A DNA stretch of 61,342 nucleotides. Origin: Halalkalibacter okhensis (GTDB lineage: Bacteria; Bacillota; Bacilli; Bacillales; Bacillaceae_D). Position numbers and translations under genes: made by a program. The stretch spans positions 1-61,342 of the forward strand of contig NZ_JRJU01000025.1 in the NCBI RefSeq assembly GCF_000787375.1. Reading direction: 5' to 3'. This document shows, piece by piece, positions 1 to 8,104 of this stretch. The notes beneath the pieces are model-generated. The model saw nothing but the letters and a program-made list of their open reading frames with translations. It was not told the DNA's origin and made no database searches. The first letter of the stretch is position 1. Every line of letters begins with the position of its first letter.

Positions 1-191
1 CTAAATGTCACTCATCGGCAACTTGTTTTACTATAACACAAACAGTTTTTGTGGTCAAGCCCACTATTTAATAACTATTTGCGGCAAGAAATAATATATC
101 ATGTGTCTATAATGAAGTCAACACTAAATAACAAAAACTTAACCCAAACCAATAATACATCTTAATTCATTTGATCCAATCAATAAATATC

Positions 192-213
192 AGCACACAA
201 GTTTATTGTGTGC
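192..213 (-). terminator. Hairpin at the 3' end of the small unknown gene
   Basis: A perfect 9-bp inverted repeat (agcacacaa / ttgtgtgct) with a 4-nt loop straddles the stop codon of the 74-residue gene at 203-427. On the minus strand it is followed by a weak T-rich stretch (GATATTT). It could end that transcript or protect its 3' end. The terminator role is inferred. Confidence 0.45.
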
Positions 214-427
214 TGCGTTTGTTTAATACGTACTTCATCGTTTCTTTAGGAGGTACAAACCGTTTATAGATTTTAAAAACAATCTGATATTTCTCTTCCA
301 TTGCACGTTTTACTACTTCGTCTATCCGCGGATCCGATAGGTCTAACAGCAACTCTTCCATCTCTCTCTTTAACATATATTCTACTTCCTGTACCTCTTT
401 TTCATTTAAAATAACCCCTAACACCAT
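203..427 (-). CDS. Small charged protein of unknown function
   Basis: Encodes 74 residues with no signal peptide or membrane segment. The protein is rich in Glu, Lys and Arg and looks mostly alpha-helical: an N-terminal acidic helix (NEKEVQEVEYMLKREMEEL), a DPRID turn and a basic C-terminal half. A GAGGTGG ribosome-binding site lies just before the ATG, with a GTG directly after it as an alternative start. It sits upstream of and divergent from pdaB. I have the impression that similar short proteins occur beside pdaB in other Bacillaceae, but I cannot verify this and assign no function. Confidence 0.6.
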   Translation of the reverse strand: MVLGVILNEKEVQEVEYMLKREMEELLLDLSDPRIDEVVKRAMEEKYQIVFKIYKRFVPPKETMKYVLNKRSTQ

Positions 428-530
428 ACCACCTCGACTATTGTGACTAACAACTCCAAAATATATTTGTTGATCTCCAGTTCTTCTCTCAAAACTCTTT
501 TAAATTGTTTTCAATTTGTTCCAATTTTAT

Positions 531-559
531 TCATATCTTCTAGGTTTGTACCATAGATT
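531..559 (+). promoter_or_regulatory. Candidate sigma-E promoter of pdaB
   Basis: The -35-like TCATATC (531-537) and -10-like CATAGATT (552-559) are separated by 14 bp. This fits the mother-cell sigma-E pattern of a -35 resembling KMATATT and a -10 resembling CATACAMT. It lies about 30 bp before the pdaB start, a normal distance. PdaB is a sporulation protein, which agrees. The assignment is from pattern matching only. Confidence 0.5.
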
Positions 560-589
560 GGTCATAACAATGGACAAGGAGGCTAAGAA

Positions 590-1351
590 ATGAATTTCTT
601 TTGGATCTTTCATGCCAAACGAATCAAGCAATTATCACTCATTATCATCGCTGCCTTTTTTACAGCTGGTTTACTTTATGTAGAACGGACCCAAATAGCC
701 GTCTTCTCTACCCCAGACGGCCCTCAAGCTTTTTATAAGGCTGAAACGGATGACAAGCAAGTCGCATTAACGTTTAACATTAGCTGGGGAGAAAATCGGA
801 TTGAACCGATTTTAGACATTCTAGACCAAAAAGAAGTAGATCATGCAAACTTTTTTGTATCTGCATCTTGGGCAGAGCGGTACCCTGACGTCGTAAAGGA
901 AATCAAAGAACGAGGTCACACAATTGGTAGCCATGGCTATCAATATAAAGACTATACAAGTTGGGATGATGAAAAAATACGAAAAGATATGAACCAAAGT
1001 ACCCAGATTCTTTCCGAACTTACAGGAGACAAACCCACACTTTTACGTCCTCCAAATGGTTCATTCGACAAACGCATATTAAACTTAGCTGACAAACAAG
1101 GATACAGCGTTATTCACTGGAGTATTAATTCAAAGGATTATCAAAATCCAGGTGTTGATGCGATTGTTAATGCCATAGTCCCTAAAACAAGTTCTGGTGA
1201 TGTCATTTTGTTTCATGCTTCTGATTCTGTTAAACAAACACATAAAGCTCTACCTATTGTCATCGACCAACTTCGCGGCAAGGGTTTCTCCTTTACTACA
1301 GTTGAAGACTTAATGGCTAGTACCATATCGGAAAACGAAGAGATTAAATAG
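590..1351 (+). CDS. pdaB: PdaB, sporulation polysaccharide-deacetylase family protein
   Basis: Encodes 253 residues: an N-terminal membrane anchor (about residues 14-31) followed by an extracytoplasmic NodB-type deacetylase fold (about 55-245). PdaB is needed for lasting spore stability in Bacillus. Family landmarks are the ASWAERYPD segment, RPPNGSFD (152-159) and FHASD (207-211). The usual metal-binding residues look degraded: the TFDDG motif reads TFNISWGE (61-68), and the SHxxxH motif reads SHGYQYKD with only one His. From memory the PdaB family shares this departure, so catalytic activity is doubtful. Start: ATG behind AAGGAGG. The gene is convergent with kbaA across a shared terminator. 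Confidence 0.93.
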   Translation: MNFFWIFHAKRIKQLSLIIIAAFFTAGLLYVERTQIAVFSTPDGPQAFYKAETDDKQVALTFNISWGENRIEPILDILDQKEVDHANFFVSASWAERYPDVVKEIKERGHTIGSHGYQYKDYTSWDDEKIRKDMNQSTQILSELTGDKPTLLRPPNGSFDKRILNLADKQGYSVIHWSINSKDYQNPGVDAIVNAIVPKTSSGDVILFHASDSVKQTHKALPIVIDQLRGKGFSFTTVEDLMASTISENEEIK

Positions 1352-1355
1352 TAAA

Positions 1356-1392
1356 AGAGGGCACTCTGTATAACAACAGAGTGCCCTCTTTC
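1356..1392. terminator. Bidirectional terminator between pdaB and kbaA
   Basis: A 14-bp perfect stem (agagggcactctgt / acagagtgccctct) with a short AT-rich loop is flanked by A-rich sequence on the left and T-rich sequence on the right. It serves the converging ends of pdaB (+) and kbaA (-). Confidence 0.9.
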
Positions 1393-1394
1393 TA

Positions 1395-1985
1395 CTAACT
1401 TTCTTGTTTTGTCAAACGATGCAAGGTTAAAACCTGCCATGTATTTGCTGTAATTAAAGGTGTGAAATAAAGCCACAACCATTTTGGGTCATTGACCGTG
1501 AGTGCTGGAACCCACTCAATAGTCGTAACGACAACAATAAAGAATAAAGCAGGAATAAACGCTCCTTGGTTTGTACCTTTTGCCTTTAAATAGGCAATCA
1601 CCAATCCATAAATGAGTAATAAAATGGGCATAACCATAAAACCAAATATCGTTTCACCCGGCTCTGCAAACGCAACGAACCTAAAGTAAATTAAATCAAA
1701 AATAACAAAAGCAACAAGAATCACCTGTACATAATTCCAAAGCTTTTGCGATCTAAATAACGCAAGACCAAACCGATGCAGTGTCAAATACGCAAAAAAG
1801 CCCATTTGACTAATTAAGCTGAACGCCGCACAAATCCCAAGCAACCATAATAATCCAAAAAATAAGTTTAAAAATGAACCTTCTGTATATACGTGAAAAT
1901 CTAATATAAATCCAACAATCGCACCACTTATGCTACCAACTAAAAGAGTGGAAAAAAACAAGTAAACAACTTTTCGACTGTTCAC
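1395..1985 (-). CDS. kbaA: KbaA, KinB-signalling pathway activator
   Basis: Encodes 196 residues, an integral membrane protein with about six hydrophobic segments. In B. subtilis KbaA is required for activity of the sensor kinase KinB in the sporulation phosphorelay. The segment FSLISQMGFFAYLTLHRFG is a clear family signature. Start chosen: GTG at 1983-1985 (reads VNSRKVVYLF), about 9 nt from a GGGGG ribosome-binding site; a TTG at 2000 would overlap that site. No kinB is visible in the window. Confidence 0.9.
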   Translation of the reverse strand: MNSRKVVYLFFSTLLVGSISGAIVGFILDFHVYTEGSFLNLFFGLLWLLGICAAFSLISQMGFFAYLTLHRFGLALFRSQKLWNYVQVILVAFVIFDLIYFRFVAFAEPGETIFGFMVMPILLLIYGLVIAYLKAKGTNQGAFIPALFFIVVVTTIEWVPALTVNDPKWLWLYFTPLITANTWQVLTLHRLTKQES

Positions 1986-2067
1986 AGACAAATCCCCCAA
2001 TATTCAATTATGCTTACATGATTGTAACAATCTCCTAAAAAAAATGCCAGAACTTCTCGAATAGTGA

Positions 2068-2098
2068 TGAATAATTAGATGACAAATATCTCAAATTA
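2068..2098 (+). promoter_or_regulatory. Candidate sigma-G promoter of gerD
   Basis: TGAATA (2068-2073) and CAAATTA (2092-2098) are separated by 18 bp. This resembles the forespore sigma-G pattern (-35 near TGMATA, -10 near CATAMTA), matching 5 of 7 at the -10. It lies 31 bp before the gerD start. gerD is a known forespore gene. Confidence is low because the match is imperfect. Confidence 0.35.
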
Positions 2099-2129
2099 AT
2101 GACAAAATGACCGAAAGGAGCCGCACAGC

Positions 2130-2756
2130 ATGAAACAAACTTTTTCTGTAATGGTTATAAGTTTTCTTCTTGTTACTCTTGCTAGTTGCGCAGCAGCTGA
2201 AAATGGCGGCGGTAGCAGCAGTCCTGACTATGACACCACAAAAAAGATGATGGTTGACATGCTACAAACAGACGAAGGGAAAAAAGCCGTACAAGAAGTT
2301 TTATCTGATGAAGAAGTAAAAAAGGAAATCGTTATGGATACAGATTTCGTCAAAGAAACCATACAAACAACACTCACCTCCGAGGAAGGAAAAACATTTT
2401 GGCAAGAAGTGATGCAAGAACCTGAGTTTGCTCAAACATTCGCTGAAAGCATGCAAACGGAAAATGAAAAAATGCTTAAGAGTTTGATGAAAGATCCAGA
2501 ATACCAAGCAATGATGATTACTGTATTACAAGACCCAGAAATGGAAGAAGCGTTTTTAGAGACTCTAAAGTCTAAAGAGTATCGCACACAAGTTATGGCT
2601 ATCATGTCAGAGTCTTTTGAGAGCCCCTATTTCACAGCAAAAATAAATGAAATTCTTACAAAGGTCGCTGAAAAGCAAATGGAGAAACAAGACCAACCTG
2701 CTGAAGGCGGCGGCGGTGGAGAAGAAGGTGGTGGAGAAGGCGGCGGCGGTAACTAA
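2130..2756 (+). CDS. gerD: GerD, spore germination lipoprotein
   Basis: Encodes 208 residues with a lipoprotein signal peptide ending in the lipobox LASC (Cys20), so the mature protein should be lipid-anchored. In Bacillus, GerD scaffolds the germinosome that clusters germinant receptors in the spore inner membrane. The central part (about 35-185) is a run of acidic helices with repeated Met-rich PEF, PEY and PEM motifs (MQEPEF, MKDPEY, LQDPEM). The tail is almost pure Gly/Glu (PAEGGGGGEEGGGEGGGGN) and is probably disordered. Start: ATG behind AAAGGAG. It runs opposite to its neighbours kbaA and salA. Confidence 0.95.
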   Translation: MKQTFSVMVISFLLVTLASCAAAENGGGSSSPDYDTTKKMMVDMLQTDEGKKAVQEVLSDEEVKKEIVMDTDFVKETIQTTLTSEEGKTFWQEVMQEPEFAQTFAESMQTENEKMLKSLMKDPEYQAMMITVLQDPEMEEAFLETLKSKEYRTQVMAIMSESFESPYFTAKINEILTKVAEKQMEKQDQPAEGGGGGEEGGGEGGGGN

Positions 2757-2805
2757 TAGCTGACCGTTCGCTTCCATTGGACTTCAACACGAATTCATCA
2801 AATAC

Positions 2806-2830
2806 AAAAAAGCCCAGAGTGGGCTTTTTT
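2806..2830. terminator. Bidirectional terminator between gerD and salA
   Basis: A short GC-rich hairpin (agccc / gggct) is flanked by an A-run and a T-run (aaaaaagccc...gggctttttt), so it can work on both strands for the converging gerD and salA. Confidence 0.85.
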
Positions 2831-2831
2831 G

Positions 2832-3884
2832 TTACCTTGTTTTTTCAATGATTCTTTGGGAAATCTGTTCATAAATTTGTCCAATTGGGTGAGTCTTGCC
2901 ATAGACAGATGGCGCAAAGTCTTCTTTATTAATTTCTGGTTGTCCTAAAGGAATTTGTCCTAACAAATCGGTCTTTAGTTCCTCTGTTAATCTTTCTCCT
3001 CCACCTGTTCCAAAGACATATTCTTTTTCTCCAGTTACACGGCTTTCAAAGTAGGCCATATTTTCGACAACACCTAAGATCTCATGATGTGTTTTTATTG
3101 CCATGGTCCCTGCCCGTGCTGCAACAAATGCTGCTGTAGCATGCGGAGTTGTAACAAGAATTTCTTTTGAATGCGGAAGCATCGTATGAAGATCTAAGGC
3201 CACATCCCCTGTTCCTGGTGGCAAGTCTAATACTAAGTAATCTAACTCTCCCCACTCCACTTCAGTGAAGAATTGATTTAACATTTTGCCAAGCATCGGT
3301 CCTCTCCAAATAACAGGAGCATTGTCTTCAACAAAAAATCCCATTGAAATAACCTTTACATTAAAACGTTCAACTGGGTAAATACGATCGGCAATCACTT
3401 TCGGACGCTCCTCAATACCCATCATATCAGGTACACTGAATCCGTAAATATCAGCGTCTATGATCCCTACTTTCTTCCCTAAACGAGCAAGGGTAGTTGC
3501 TAGGTTCACCGAAACCGTAGATTTCCCTACCCCACCTTTTCCACTTGTTACGGCAATAAATGTTGTTTTGCTATTAGGCGCTAAAATGGCTGGTCCTTGA
3601 AAAGCAGGTTCATCCATACCACCTAACTTTTGAAGCTCCTCGTCTGAAAGTTCTTCAAATCTAAGACCTACTGAAGAAGCTCCTTCTCCTTTTACGACAT
3701 TAACAATTTCTTGCTGCACTTCCATTTGTTCAGCTGTTCCTGTTTTGGCTAAGGCAATTTTCAAGCTAACATTTCCTTCTTTAACCTTTATTTCACGGAC
3801 GCCACCCGTTTCGACAAGATTTTTATTTAAGTCTCGATCTTTAACTCGTTTTAATGCTTCGATGACTACTGCTTCTGTTACCAA
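2832..3884 (-). CDS. salA: SalA, Mrp/NBP35-type P-loop ATPase
   Basis: Encodes 350 residues. An N-terminal DUF59-like domain (about 1-85) precedes a ParA/MinD-type ATPase with the deviant Walker A SGKGGVGKS (about 114-122) and the DLPPGTGD switch. Mrp relatives carry iron-sulfur clusters through a CxxC near the ENMxYF motif; here that region reads ENMAYFESRVTGEKEY with no cysteine. From memory B. subtilis SalA, a regulator of scoC and thus of exoproteases, lacks it too, so SalA is a better name than Fe-S carrier. Start chosen: TTG at 3882-3884, 8 nt from GGAAGG; a GTG 9 nt further upstream overlaps the ribosome-binding site. Confidence 0.9.
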   Translation of the reverse strand: MVTEAVVIEALKRVKDRDLNKNLVETGGVREIKVKEGNVSLKIALAKTGTAEQMEVQQEIVNVVKGEGASSVGLRFEELSDEELQKLGGMDEPAFQGPAILAPNSKTTFIAVTSGKGGVGKSTVSVNLATTLARLGKKVGIIDADIYGFSVPDMMGIEERPKVIADRIYPVERFNVKVISMGFFVEDNAPVIWRGPMLGKMLNQFFTEVEWGELDYLVLDLPPGTGDVALDLHTMLPHSKEILVTTPHATAAFVAARAGTMAIKTHHEILGVVENMAYFESRVTGEKEYVFGTGGGERLTEELKTDLLGQIPLGQPEINKEDFAPSVYGKTHPIGQIYEQISQRIIEKTR

Positions 3885-3963
3885 TACGGACACCTTCCTT
3901 TTCCAAATATATCCCTAGTATAGCACAGGAGTAAGGAAGAACGTGAATCCGGTTCCATCTAGA

Positions 3964-4683
3964 TTATTCCGGATCTTTTTCATTTGTATAGTAACGTAAG
4001 ATTCCTTGATAGATCGAGGCTGCAACCTTCTGCTGGTACTCTTCCGTATTTAATAATTCTGCTTCAGTTGGGTTTGACAAAAACCCAGCTTCAATCAAGA
4101 CTCCAGGAATGGACGCTTGTTTGATTAAATATACATTGTTGATTGGCTTTGCTTGTCTTGTCGTATTCTCTAAATTGCGAATGACCTCTTCTTGGACAAA
4201 TTTTGCTAAACGCTCATTCTCTGGAATGGCACGATTGTAGAACGTTTGTGCCCCACTCCATCTAGGTGACGGAATGGCATTTAAATGAAGACTTACAAAC
4301 ATATCTGCATCTGAATCGTTAACAATTTCTGCACGCCTTCTCAGATCTTCATTTTTCCTTTGTCTTACTTTTTTTGTATCGGCATTAGCTAAATCATGAT
4401 CATCTTCCCTCGTCATTAAGACAAGTGCCCCAGCTTCTTGTAAATAATCTCTTAGCTGCTCACTAATTAATAACGTCACATCTTTTTCAAGCATTCCACT
4501 TTTCGAAACAGCGCCCCCATCAATTCCTCCATGTCCTGGATCAACGACTATCACTTTCCCTGATAGTGGTAAATTCCAAGTTGACCACGAGTCATTGCTT
4601 ACAAATTGATATTGAATAATAAATAACAAACTCACAACACCTAAAGCAAAGGCGGCACCTTTCAACCACTTTATCAAATTCAC
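3964..4683 (-). CDS. cwlD: CwlD, N-acetylmuramoyl-L-alanine amidase of the spore cortex
   Basis: Encodes 239 residues: one N-terminal membrane segment (about 8-25), then an Amidase_3 zinc-amidase domain. Visible motifs are VDPGHGGIDGG (zinc His), SLHLNAI (zinc His) and VLIEAGFLSN (catalytic Glu). CwlD works with PdaA to make muramic-delta-lactam in cortex peptidoglycan, which germination lytic enzymes recognise. Start chosen: GTG at 4681-4683, 6 nt after GGAGGG; the ATG at 4689 abuts that site. Gene neighbours gerD and pdaB are also spore genes. Confidence 0.95.
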   Translation of the reverse strand: MNLIKWLKGAAFALGVVSLLFIIQYQFVSNDSWSTWNLPLSGKVIVVDPGHGGIDGGAVSKSGMLEKDVTLLISEQLRDYLQEAGALVLMTREDDHDLANADTKKVRQRKNEDLRRRAEIVNDSDADMFVSLHLNAIPSPRWSGAQTFYNRAIPENERLAKFVQEEVIRNLENTTRQAKPINNVYLIKQASIPGVLIEAGFLSNPTEAELLNTEEYQQKVAASIYQGILRYYTNEKDPE

Positions 4684-4702
4684 TACCATCCCTCCTCGTC
4701 CA

Positions 4703-4735
4703 TTTATATATATTGGGACAAGGAGCAGAATATGA
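4703..4735 (-). promoter_or_regulatory. Weak candidate sigma-E promoter of cwlD
   Basis: On the minus strand a good -35-like TCATATT is followed after about 13 bp by CAATATAT, a poor -10. cwlD is expressed from sigma-E in B. subtilis, which is the main support. Confidence 0.3.
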
Positions 4736-4785
4736 AAGAGGAATACAAAAAGGAGAGACTTGTTTTCCCCTTTTGTATTCCTCTT
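4735..4785 (-). terminator. Terminator-like hairpin after ybaK
   Basis: A 17-bp near-perfect inverted repeat (aagaggaatacaaaa... / ...ttttgtattcctctt) encloses a short loop between ybaK and cwlD. The T-tract on the minus strand is weak (CTTTCAT). It separates ybaK transcription from cwlD. Confidence 0.6.
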
Positions 4786-4824
4786 AATTCAGCCTTAAGA
4801 CATGTATGGTATAAAAATCGTTTA

Positions 4825-5262
4825 TTAATGCAACCTTAAGCGATATCTTTTCTGTCCTTCACTAAACCCCTTTGTCCACCAATGGTCAACAAAGGCTTCA
4901 GTAGCCACCTGTAAGGAATCAAGTAAATAATCAGATTCAATTAACCAACCTTGGAGAAGGTTAAAGATGCAATGGGTTATTTCCGTGACTTCATCATCAC
5001 ACCTATGTTTCACATCGGCAATTGACTCACCTAAATAGCCGAACTTACTATACTCAGCTCCTAACAAGTACGCATCAATAGCCATATCCATACAAGGATC
5101 TAATAAAAATGGATGGGAAAGAAAATGAAACGGGACCACAGCTTTAAAATGCTCTTCTACATTGACTTGAAGCTTCTTCAATGACAAACTCCGAAGAACA
5201 CTCCGTTCAAATTTCCATTGTTTTTCCCGTCGTTTTTCAGAAAGCAAAGTTACGGTCATCAT
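4825..5262 (-). CDS. ybaK: YbaK-like DUF2521 protein
   Basis: Encodes 145 residues, soluble, with no signal peptide. The sequence matches the Bacillus YbaK/DUF2521 family in length, in the C-terminal FVDHWWTKGFSEGQKRYRLRLH and in its position between cwlD and rpsI. No catalytic motif is seen and the function is unknown. Ribosome-binding site GGAGCGGAGG precedes tandem ATGs; the first is used. It ends before a hairpin that separates it from cwlD. Confidence 0.8.
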   Translation of the reverse strand: MMTVTLLSEKRREKQWKFERSVLRSLSLKKLQVNVEEHFKAVVPFHFLSHPFLLDPCMDMAIDAYLLGAEYSKFGYLGESIADVKHRCDDEVTEITHCIFNLLQGWLIESDYLLDSLQVATEAFVDHWWTKGFSEGQKRYRLRLH

Positions 5263-5419
5263 CCTCCGCTCCTTTCATTTCATTTTCTTTTTAATTAGTA
5301 TGAGAAGGGAAAACAAGGAGCATGCAGTGGAAATATTGTCGATATTGTCCAGCTGTCTGAGATTGAAATTAATTTAACAGGGCTTCTAATTCCAGCCATT
5401 GGATCGTCCTACAACTTAT

Positions 5420-5456
5420 AAACAAAAAGACCCCCATCCATAAAGGATGAGAGCCT
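5420..5456 (-). terminator. Terminator of the rplM-rpsI operon
   Basis: Inverted repeat gacccccatcc / ggatgagagcc with G-U pairs on the transcript, followed on the minus strand by TTTTTGTTT. It lies 17-53 bp past the rpsI stop. Confidence 0.85.
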
Positions 5457-5472
5457 TCCAAACGCAAGTATA

Positions 5473-5865
5473 TTAACGTTTTGAGAACTGAGGTGCACGA
5501 CGTGCTGCTTTAAGACCGTATTTCTTACGCTCTTTCGCACGTGCATCACGAGTTAAGAAACCTGCAGTTTTAAGAGCAGGACGGTTGTCAGGATCTACTT
5601 GAAGTAGAGCACGAGCAACACCATGACGGATAGCGCCCGCTTGTCCTGTGTAACCTCCACCATCAACATTAACGTGAACATCATATTGACCTTCAACGCC
5701 AACCTCAACAAGTGGTTGTTTAACAATAAGCTTTAACGTTTCAAGATTGAAGTATTCATCTAATTCGCGACCGTTAATAACGATACGGCCATCACCTGGT
5801 AATAGGCGAACGCGAGCAACAGAGTGCTTACGGCGACCTGTACCATAATATTGTACTTGTGCCAA
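5473..5865 (-). CDS. rpsI: Ribosomal protein S9
   Basis: Encodes 130 residues, the usual bacterial length. S9 binds the 16S rRNA 3' major domain in the 30S head. Its C-terminal tail, ending in QFSKR, reaches toward P-site tRNA. The family signature [19 protein letters not shown] is intact. The start is TTG, correctly spaced from AGGAGGG. It follows rplM by 19 bp and ends the operon before an intrinsic terminator. Confidence 0.98.
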   Translation of the reverse strand: MAQVQYYGTGRRKHSVARVRLLPGDGRIVINGRELDEYFNLETLKLIVKQPLVEVGVEGQYDVHVNVDGGGYTGQAGAIRHGVARALLQVDPDNRPALKTAGFLTRDARAKERKKYGLKAARRAPQFSKR

Positions 5866-5884
5866 AATAATACCCTCCTATCGA

Positions 5885-6322
5885 TTAACCACGAAGCGTG
5901 TAAGCTTCTGGTTTTTGAGCTTGATGTTTGTGTTCTGGTCCTGCATATACATGAAGCTTCATGCCTTGTGCGCGTCCAAGAGTGTTCTTTGGAAGCATTC
6001 CTTTGATTGCAAGCTCAAGCATACGCTCAGGCTTGTTCGCACGCATGTCAGCTGCTTTTGTTGCTTTTAAACCACCTGGGTGATTTGTGTGACGGTAGTA
6101 AATCTTGTCATTTAATTTGTTACCAGTTAATTCAATTTTCTCAGCGTTAATGATGATAACATGATCACCAGTGTCAACGTGAGGAGTAAAAGTTGGTTTG
6201 TTCTTACCACGTAGGATAGAAGCAACTTCTGAAGCTAAACGACCAAGCGTTTGACCTTCAGCGTCTACTACATACCACTTACGCTCAACTTCGTTTGGCT
6301 TTGCCATATATGTTGTACGCAT
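5885..6322 (-). CDS. rplM: Ribosomal protein L13
   Basis: Encodes 145 residues, a primary 23S rRNA-binding protein needed early in 50S assembly. Clear landmarks are [18 protein letters not shown] at the N-terminus, [17 protein letters not shown], and [15 protein letters not shown] behind AGGAGGG. First gene of the rplM-rpsI operon, with its own sigma-A promoter and a structured leader that resembles the known L13 leader, so autogenous control by L13 is likely. Confidence 0.98.
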   Translation of the reverse strand: MRTTYMAKPNEVERKWYVVDAEGQTLGRLASEVASILRGKNKPTFTPHVDTGDHVIIINAEKIELTGNKLNDKIYYRHTNHPGGLKATKAADMRANKPERMLELAIKGMLPKNTLGRAQGMKLHVYAGPEHKHQAQKPEAYTLRG

Positions 6323-6397
6323 GAATTTCCCTCCTAAAGAAACGATCGCTTTCGTATTTTCAAAATAAATCTAAAATTGTTAAAACCAATGTCTAAT

Positions 6398-6439
6398 GTA
6401 ACATTCCGAACCCGGGGCTAGTGGGTTTTGGAATTACCA
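6398..6439 (-). promoter_or_regulatory. L13 leader RNA
   Basis: Just downstream of the predicted transcription start the transcript can fold as an outer stem GTAATTCC / GGAATGTTAC and an inner AACCC / GGGTT around a CCCC-rich loop. Size, position and sequence style match the Firmicute L13 ribosomal leader, which mediates autoregulation of rplM-rpsI. A covariance-model search would settle it. Confidence 0.75.
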
Positions 6440-6445
6440 TCTAAC

Positions 6446-6474
6446 ATCATATAATATTCAAAAGCCAATGTCAA
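6446..6474 (-). promoter_or_regulatory. Sigma-A promoter of rplM-rpsI
   Basis: Perfect -35 TTGACA (6469-6474) and -10 TATGAT (6446-6451) with a 17-bp spacer on the minus strand. It lies in the truA-rplM gap. Confidence 0.9.
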
Positions 6475-6521
6475 CAAAATGTTACACTAGGCCTCGTTGT
6501 TATATGATTATTTTTTATAAC

Positions 6522-7286
6522 CTAATATAACTCACTAAAAATAGGCTCATTGTAGTCTACTTTCCAAAGAAATAGCCCAGTTCCAGGAGCCGTTTTTCCT
6601 GCATGAGTCCGATCTTTTGCACTAAGAATGAAGGCAAGTTCATGGACTTCACGTTTTCCTGATCCAATTTCTAACAAAGTTCCCACAATAATTCGAACCA
6701 TATTGTACAAAAAACCACTGCCGACTAACTTAAAAATAAGTTCATCACGGTCTTGCTCAATCGAAATGGTAAATAGCGTCCGCACTTTATCAACTACACT
6801 TGTATTTGCCGCACAAAATGAAGAAAAGTCATGCGTTCCAATAAGCGTTTGAGCAGCCTCCTGCATCCGCGGGACCGAAATGTGATAAGGCACATGATGA
6901 GATGTATTGCGCCTGAAAACATCACCCTCCTGTCTAAGCAACACACGATAGCGATACTCCTTTTTCACTGCGTGATAACGTGCATGAAAGTCAGAAGCTA
7001 CATAACAAGCTTCTATAATGCGAATATCATCCGGAAGGCAAGCATTTAATGCTTTTGGCCAACGTTCTGCTGGAATACTTAACATAGAGTCAAAATGCAC
7101 GACCTGTCCTCTAGCATGAACTCCGGTGTCTGTTCGACCAGACGAATGAATACGGATCTGCTCGCCTTTATGAATTCGAGAAACGGCCCTCTCTATTTCT
7201 TCCTGAACGGTTCGACCATTAGGCTGCACTTGATAACCTGAAAAGCTCGTCCCTTCGTACGTGACCCATAAAGCAACTCGCTTCAC
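6522..7286 (-). CDS. truA: TruA, tRNA pseudouridine(38-40) synthase
   Basis: Encodes 254 residues. TruA isomerises uridines 38-40 of the tRNA anticodon arm. The catalytic aspartate lies in SSGRTDTGVHARGQVVHFD, and the family motifs YRYRVL and GSGFLYNMVRIIVGTLLEIG are intact. Start chosen: GTG at 7284-7286 (VKRVALWVTYEGTSF), 6 nt after AAGGGAGG. An ATG at 7304 would overlap the ecfT stop but has no ribosome-binding site. Last gene of the ecf-truA cluster. Confidence 0.96.
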   Translation of the reverse strand: MKRVALWVTYEGTSFSGYQVQPNGRTVQEEIERAVSRIHKGEQIRIHSSGRTDTGVHARGQVVHFDSMLSIPAERWPKALNACLPDDIRIIEACYVASDFHARYHAVKKEYRYRVLLRQEGDVFRRNTSHHVPYHISVPRMQEAAQTLIGTHDFSSFCAANTSVVDKVRTLFTISIEQDRDELIFKLVGSGFLYNMVRIIVGTLLEIGSGKREVHELAFILSAKDRTHAGKTAPGTGLFLWKVDYNEPIFSELY

Positions 7287-7300
7287 CTTCATCCTCCCTT

Positions 7301-8101
7301 TCATATAAAACGTAATAATACAATGACGATGCCAAAGCTAATACAAAATAGGAATGCTATGGTATCCCTTACCTGCCATTGAAGCACTCTATATTTTGTA
7401 CGTCCCTCTCCTCCCCGGTAACCACGTGATTCCATAGCAAGTGCTAAGTCCTCGGCTCGATTAAAGGCACTGATAAATAGAGGGACTAATAATGGTAATA
7501 AGGCCTTAACCCGCTGTCCAATAGGACCCGATGTGAAATCGACTCCCCTTGCCATCTGAGCTTTCATAATTTTTTCCGTCTCCTGCATAAAGGTTGGAAT
7601 AAATCGCAGGGCTATGGACATCATGAGTGCTAATTCATGAGCAGGTAAACGAACTTTCTTTAATGGGCTAAATAAACTCTCAAGTCCATCTGTTAGATCA
7701 ATCGGTCTTGTTGTCAACGTAACAAGTGAAGTAAGCAGAATGATTGTTATTAAACGGATGGCAATCGTAACAGCTTGTCTCAATGCTTCTTCATAAAGAG
7801 TAAAGAAACCAAAACGAAAAAGAACGGCACCTTCTCTTGTTAAAAAGAGGTGAAGAATAAACGTAAATAATACGAGCCAAAGAATCGGACGTATTCCTTT
7901 GTAAATAAATGAAAGTGGAACACGTGATAAAGTGACCATAGCAATCGTAAATAAAATAATTAACGTGTTCGTTATCCAATTATTCGCAAGAAAAATAATG
8001 ATAACTAAAAGAAACACACTAACTAACTTTGATCGGGGATCGAGACGATGTAAGATCGAAGAAGTAGATACATATTGCCCGATAATGACATTTTGTAACA
8101 T
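7301..8101 (-). CDS. ecfT: EcfT, energy-coupling factor transporter transmembrane subunit
   Basis: Encodes 266 residues, an integral membrane protein with several hydrophobic segments. It is the T component of group II ECF vitamin transporters and couples the two ATPases to exchangeable S components. The cytoplasmic helices carry signature Ala-Arg-Gly-type motifs: AQMARGVDF (about 176-184) and [10 protein letters not shown] (about 226-235), which bind the ATPases. The preceding ecfA2 ends 3 bp away. No S component is encoded here, as is normal for the shared module. Confidence 0.95.
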   Translation of the reverse strand: MLQNVIIGQYVSTSSILHRLDPRSKLVSVFLLVIIIFLANNWITNTLIILFTIAMVTLSRVPLSFIYKGIRPILWLVLFTFILHLFLTREGAVLFRFGFFTLYEEALRQAVTIAIRLITIILLTSLVTLTTRPIDLTDGLESLFSPLKKVRLPAHELALMMSIALRFIPTFMQETEKIMKAQMARGVDFTSGPIGQRVKALLPLLVPLFISAFNRAEDLALAMESRGYRGGEGRTKYRVLQWQVRDTIAFLFCISFGIVIVLLRFI

Positions 8102-8104
8102 GAT

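Noticed and set aside
1-202. Left-edge AT-rich stretch
   Set aside because: I see no gene, tRNA or clear promoter in it; only the hairpin at 192-213 is supported.
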